Assembly (NCBI GenBank): GCA_037127315.1
Contig: JBBBDQ010001686.1
Coordinates: 1,717,501 to 1,781,500 of the forward strand
DNA length: 64,000 nt
Direction: 5' to 3'
Source of the DNA: Ascarosepion bandense
Taxonomy: Eukaryota > Mollusca > Cephalopoda > Sepiida > Sepiidae
In this document: piece by piece, positions 60,693-64,000 of the stretch
How positions within the stretch are numbered: position 1 is the first letter of the stretch
How the letters are laid out: each line of letters starts with the position of its first letter
The notes under the pieces: model-generated
Databases searched by the model: none
Told to the model about the DNA's origin: nothing
What the model saw: only the letters and a program-made list of their open reading frames with translations
Position numbers and translations under genes: made by a program

Positions 60693-61250
60693 ATGTCATC
60701 TCTGGACGCTGAAGTCGTCGTTCATTGGCTATATGGTAAGTAATAACAGGACGAATGAATGCGACAAACAATAAGGACCGAACTCATATATTCTTTTTTT
60801 ATGTACCGTTTCTTCAGGACGTCGGCGATCATGGAGACACAAATAAACAGTTTTAGCTATTTAACTGATCCGGTAGCATTAGCCTTCGTTTCTGACGTAA
60901 TTTTTCTGTTTCGTAATATATTGTTTATTTGAATAACATAAGGTACGCAGATGATACAGTGCTGATAGCAGACACGGAAAGAAAACTACAAGACCTTCTA
61001 GAGGAGGTAGCTGAAGAGAATGACAAAAAATGTCAACTACGGGTCGGAGAAACTAAAATAAGACAAGTAAAGAAATTTAAATACCTGGAAAGTATACCGG
61101 AAGAGGATGTAAAGTGCGATGCTGAGATCCAAAGATGCATTGACATGGCCAAGGACGCATTTGAAAAGCTAACCAGAATCCTGAAAGACAGGAAAATCTC
61201 ACTGGAAACAAAGAACAGATTGCTGGATTGTTATGTCATCTCTGGACGCT
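60693..61250 (+). pseudogene. Chimeric LINE-R block, copy 1
   Basis: Order: GTCATCTCTGGACGCTGAAG, then a reversed LINE-R terminus at about 60793-60836 (TTTCTTCAGGACGTCGGCGA, the complement of the AMIADVLKK end), about 90 bp of leader, then a forward RT frame NNIRYADDTVLIADTERKLQ, YLESIPEEDVKCDAEI, AKDAFEKLTRILKDRKISLE, LDCYVIS. YADD is the catalytic palm motif. The frame stops where the next copy of the block begins. Confidence 0.85.
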
Positions 61251-61900
61251 GAAGTCAGAGTCGTCGTTCATTGGCTATATGGTAAGTAATAACAGGACGA
61301 ATGAATGCGACAAACAATAAGGACCGAACTCATATATTCTTTTTTTATGTACCGTTTCTTCAGGACGTCGGCGATCATGGAGACACAAATAAACAGTTTT
61401 AGCTGTTTAACTGATCCGGTAGCATTAGCCTTCGTTTCTGACGTAATTTTTCTGTTTCGTAATATATTGTTTATTTGAACAACATAAGGTACGCAGATGA
61501 TACAGTGCTGATAGCAGACACGGAAAGAAAACTACAAGACCTTCTAGAGGAGGTAGCTGAAGAGAATGACAAAAAATGTCAACTACGGGTCGGAGAAACT
61601 AAAATAAGACAAGTAAAGAAATTTAAAAACCTTGAAAGTATACCGGAAGAGGATGTAAAGTGCGATGCTGAGATCCAAAGATGCATTGACATCGCCAAGG
61701 ACGCATTTGAAAAGCTAACCAGAATCCTGAAAGACAGGAAAATCTCACTGGAAACAAAGAACAGATTGCTGGATTGCTATGTGATATCTGATTTTCTGTA
61801 TGGCAGTGAAAGTTGGACGATCTCCTCAAAGGATGAAGAAGTGGCTTGAGACAGCAGAAATGTGGTTCTACAGGAGATACCAAGAAGAAAAATATTGAGA
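61239..61900 (+). pseudogene. Chimeric LINE-R block, copy 2
   Basis: Offset of about 540-546 bp from copy 1 and nearly identical (one Y to N change gives FKNLES; DMAKD becomes DIAKD). It continues past the copy 1 break point into FLYGSESWTISS, then a one-base frameshift and KKWLETAEMWFYRRYQEEKY. Confidence 0.88.
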
Positions 61901-62079
61901 GCGATATAACTCTTATTAGTTAACCCACGAATGGGGGGTTAAGGGGTGGATTCATAACTTTCCCAAGGCTATTTTCGCGCGTAATTGAATATAATGAACT
62001 CAATCCAAAGACGTATTGCCTTGGCCAAGGAGGCATTTCAATGTATGTCTTTCTATATGGCATAGGACGATCTTTTCAA
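61901..62079 (+). repeat. Duplicated downstream segment, copy 1
   Basis: TTAACCCACGAATGGGGGGT, GGATTCATAACTTTCCCAAG, TCAATCCAAAGACGTATTGC. The same segment follows the LINE-R piece at 62425-62795 (62810-62930), so LINE piece and flank duplicated together. Confidence 0.85.
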
Positions 62080-62127
<48 letters not shown>

Positions 62128-62140
62128 GTATGTACATACA

Positions 62141-62172
<32 letters not shown>

Positions 62173-62184
62173 CGTATGTACATA

Positions 62185-62222
<38 letters not shown>
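62080..62222. repeat. Three (AT)n tracts with shared joints
   Basis: TA runs separated twice by ACGTATGTACATACAC, itself a palindrome-containing spacer (GTATGTACATAC). Confidence 0.95.
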
Positions 62223-62227
<5 letters not shown>

Positions 62228-62424
62228 TCAGCCCTTTGCATTTTGTTCGATGCTGATATCTAAATATTTTGTACACAATTTTATTTTTGTAGCAGAGACA
62301 AGTCTACTACTCAGTGACTCCTCACTCAGAGTTAGGAGCCATATTATGAAATTGTGGACGAGTCCATTTGTAGGTAGCTCCCCACAATAGATTCTCATCC
62401 TTTCTCATTCATTCTCATTCTCAT

Positions 62425-62795
62425 CAGAAAACTGAATGCATGGCCGTAAAAAAAAAAAGAAGACCCGAAAATGCAAACAACAGGTCATAGAAACTAAAAT
62501 AAAACAAGTAAAGAAATTTAAATACCTGGAAAGCTTTCTGAAAGAGGACGGAAAGTGCAATGCTGAGATCCAAAGACATATTGGCATGGCCAAGGACGCA
62601 TTTGAAAAGCTAACCAGAATCCTGAAAGACAGGAAAATCTCATTGGAAACAAAGAACAGATTGCTGGATTGCTATGTGATATCTGATTTTCTGTATGGCA
62701 GTGAAAGTTGGACGATCTCCTCAAGGATGAAGGAGTGGCTTGAGACAGCAGAAATGTGGTTCTACAGGAGATACCAAGAAGAAAAATATTGAGAG
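62425..62795 (+). pseudogene. LINE-R fragment (no YADD)
   Basis: Reads KTECMAVKKK-like start, CKQQVIETKIKQVKKFKYLE, SFLKEDGKCNAEIQRHIGMA, KDAFEKLTRILKDRKISLET, LYGSESWTISSRMKEWLETA, EMWFYRRYQEEKY and a stop. It is less damaged than copies 1 and 2 in the SESW region and may be close to their parent. Confidence 0.85.
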
Positions 62796-62809
62796 CGACA
62801 TAAGTCTTA

Positions 62810-62945
62810 TTAGTTAACCCACGAATGGGGGGTTAAGGGGTGGATTCAAAACTTTCCCAAATCTACTTTCGCGCGTAAGTGAATATAATGAACTCAATCC
62901 AAAGACGTATTGCCTTGGCCAAGGACGCATTTGAAAAGCTAACCA
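62810..62945 (+). repeat. Duplicated downstream segment, copy 2
   Basis: Matches 61915-62045, ending with another short IALAKDAFEKLTRVLKD coding piece before the next chimeric block begins. Confidence 0.85.
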
Positions 62946-63498
62946 GAGTCCTGAAAGATATATATTCTTTTTTTATGTACCGTTTCTTCAGTACGTCGGC
63001 GATCATAGAGACACAAATAAACAGTTTTAGCTGCTTAACTGATCCGGTAGCATTAGCCTTCGTTTCTAACGTAATTTTTCTGTTTCTTAATATATTGTTT
63101 ATTTGAACAACATAAGGTACGCAGATGACACAGTGCTGATAGCAGACACGGAAAGAAAACTACAAGACCTTCTAGAGGAGGTAGCTGAAGAGAATGACAA
63201 AAAATGTCAACTACGGGTCGGAGAAACTAAAATAAGACAAGTAAAGAAATTTAAATACCTGGAAAGTATACCGGAAGAGGATGTAAAGTGCGATGCTGAG
63301 ATCCAAAGATGCATTGACATCGCCAAGGACGCATTTGACAAGCTAACCAGAATCCTGAAAGACAGGAAAATCTCACTGGAAACAAAGAACAGATTGCTGG
63401 ATTGTTATGTGATATCTGATTTTATGTGTGGCAGTCGATGTTGGACGATCTCCTCAAGGATGAAGGAGTGGCTTGAGACAGCAGACATGAATTTATAG
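62946..63498 (+). pseudogene. Chimeric LINE-R block, copy 3
   Basis: Same reversed terminus (TTTCTTCAGTACGTCGGCGA), leader, then NNIRYADDTVLIADTERKLQ to LDCYVISDFMCGSRCWTISS, RMKEWLETAD and a stop. It is the longest uninterrupted frame of the three (131 residues). Confidence 0.87.
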
Positions 63499-63611
63499 AC
63501 GGACGCTGATGATACCATGATACCATTCTACTCTAATTCTGTTATTACCGAATGGCCATAGAAAGATAACACGGACTCGGATATAAGATTGAATAGTATA
63601 TTCTCGGAAAA

Positions 63612-64000
63612 CGTAGTTGTCTATCTTTCCCCTGACGTGATTCTACCCCTCGGCGGAACCACGACTGGGTTAGTGCTCTCTCGAAGGGACAGAGAGCTCT
63701 CCGCCTGAAGGCAGAGAGCTGACAGTGTCAATAGTAGCAGAGACAAGTCTACTACTCAGTGACGGTATTTACCAACCTTCCCACGCAAGGTTAGATGTGA
63801 CACAAGGTATTTTTATTGTAGGTCTTCCCGGTTATATAGCCAGGCCAAAAATATCTGTCTATTTTTCCCCAGTTGTGATTCTACCCTTCGGCGGAACCAT
63901 GACTGGGTTAGTGCTCTCTGCTCGAAGGCAGAGAGAGCTCTCCGCCCGAAGGCAGAGAGCTGACAGTGTCAATAGTAGCAGAGACAAGTCTACTACTCAG
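63612..64000 (+). repeat. Hairpin-rich ~240-bp tandem repeat, running off the window
   Basis: CGGCGGAACCA(C/T)GACTGGGT, GGTTAGTGCTCTCT, AGAGAGCTCTCCGCC(T/C)GAAG, GCAGAGAGCTGACAGTGTCA, ATAGTAGCAGAGACAAGTCT and ACTACTCAG occur at about 63650-63762 and again at 63888-64000. There are two nested stems: AGCTCTC/GAGAGCT and GTAG...CTAC around AGACAAGT. The last block also occurs alone at 62289-62320. Unknown class; an LTR or terminal region of a larger element is possible. Confidence 0.8.

Overview
This window looks like intergenic or intronic DNA from a metazoan, most probably a coleoid cephalopod (an octopus is my best guess). That guess rests on AT-rich composition, very heavy microsatellite load, tRNA-derived SINEs, RTE-like and Jockey/CR1-like LINE debris, and Penelope-like elements. 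The species is inferred by eye, not shown. I find no host protein-coding gene, no functional rRNA or tRNA gene, no operon and no CRISPR array. Nearly everything recognisable is a mobile element, a decayed piece of one, or a tandem repeat grown from one.

Main families. (1) LINE-R, an RTE-like non-LTR retrotransposon whose ORF stops almost at the element end and runs into an (AGA)n/(GAA)n tail: about 0.05-2.0, 5.7, 9.3-10.1, 12.7-13.4, 27.6, 39.7-40.5, 46.2, 59.6-60.2 and 60.7-63.5 kb. (2) LINE-J, Jockey/CR1-like, with a C-terminal ORF motif RLWNSLP and a conserved 3' end containing GCCTTGCTTGGGGTGA: 4.6, 13.8-14.5, 28.6-30.0, 31.9, 37.3-38.6, 46.9-48.2, 50.6-51.2 and 59 kb. (3) SINE-A, about 310 bp, with a tRNA-like head (A and B boxes), a strong CATGTCTC/GAGACATG hairpin and an ACTG-repeat end, in more than a dozen copies. 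(4) A composite element of about 550 bp carrying both a 5S rRNA-derived and a tRNA-derived module (0.86-1.42 and 2.66-3.2 kb). (5) Penelope-like elements (PLEs): two 5' pieces (8.3 and 43.5 kb) and two 3' pieces (17.3-17.7 and 54.8-56.2 kb), each accompanied by a hammerhead-ribozyme-like core. (6) DNA transposons: Tc1-like, two mariner-like relics, and an 801-bp long-TIR element with a perfect 8-bp target duplication (40.5-41.3 kb).

Layout. 0-14.9 kb: nested LINE/SINE debris, the composite elements, and an 854-bp segment bounded by a perfect 137-bp inverted repeat (11.5-12.4 kb). 15-24.5 kb: a block of pyrimidine-rich tandem arrays (115-125 bp x20, 160 bp x3, about 170 bp x8, about 130 bp x6) and a TATC array. 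24.5-33.5 kb: a 5S pseudogene, mariner relic, SINE inverted pair, LINE-J remains and CTT/TTA microsatellites. 33.5-45.6 kb: GATA arrays, a 141-bp satellite (10 copies), a 61-bp minisatellite (about 11 copies), the TIR element and SINE dimers. 45.6-54 kb: tandem duplications, LINE-J copies and a six-unit SINE/spacer array. 54-64 kb: PLE, a 35-bp perfect hairpin, a direct duplication of about 515 bp, a 29-bp x29 minisatellite, a triplicated chimeric LINE-R block, and hairpin-rich repeats at the right edge.

The parts connect mainly through amplification: the 3' module of SINE-A is the apparent source of three different tandem arrays (61, 141 and about 300 bp), LINE-J 3' regions have tandemly expanded at several sites, and LINE-R tails seed GAA microsatellites. 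All assignments come from reading the sequence and translations by eye; no database comparison was possible.
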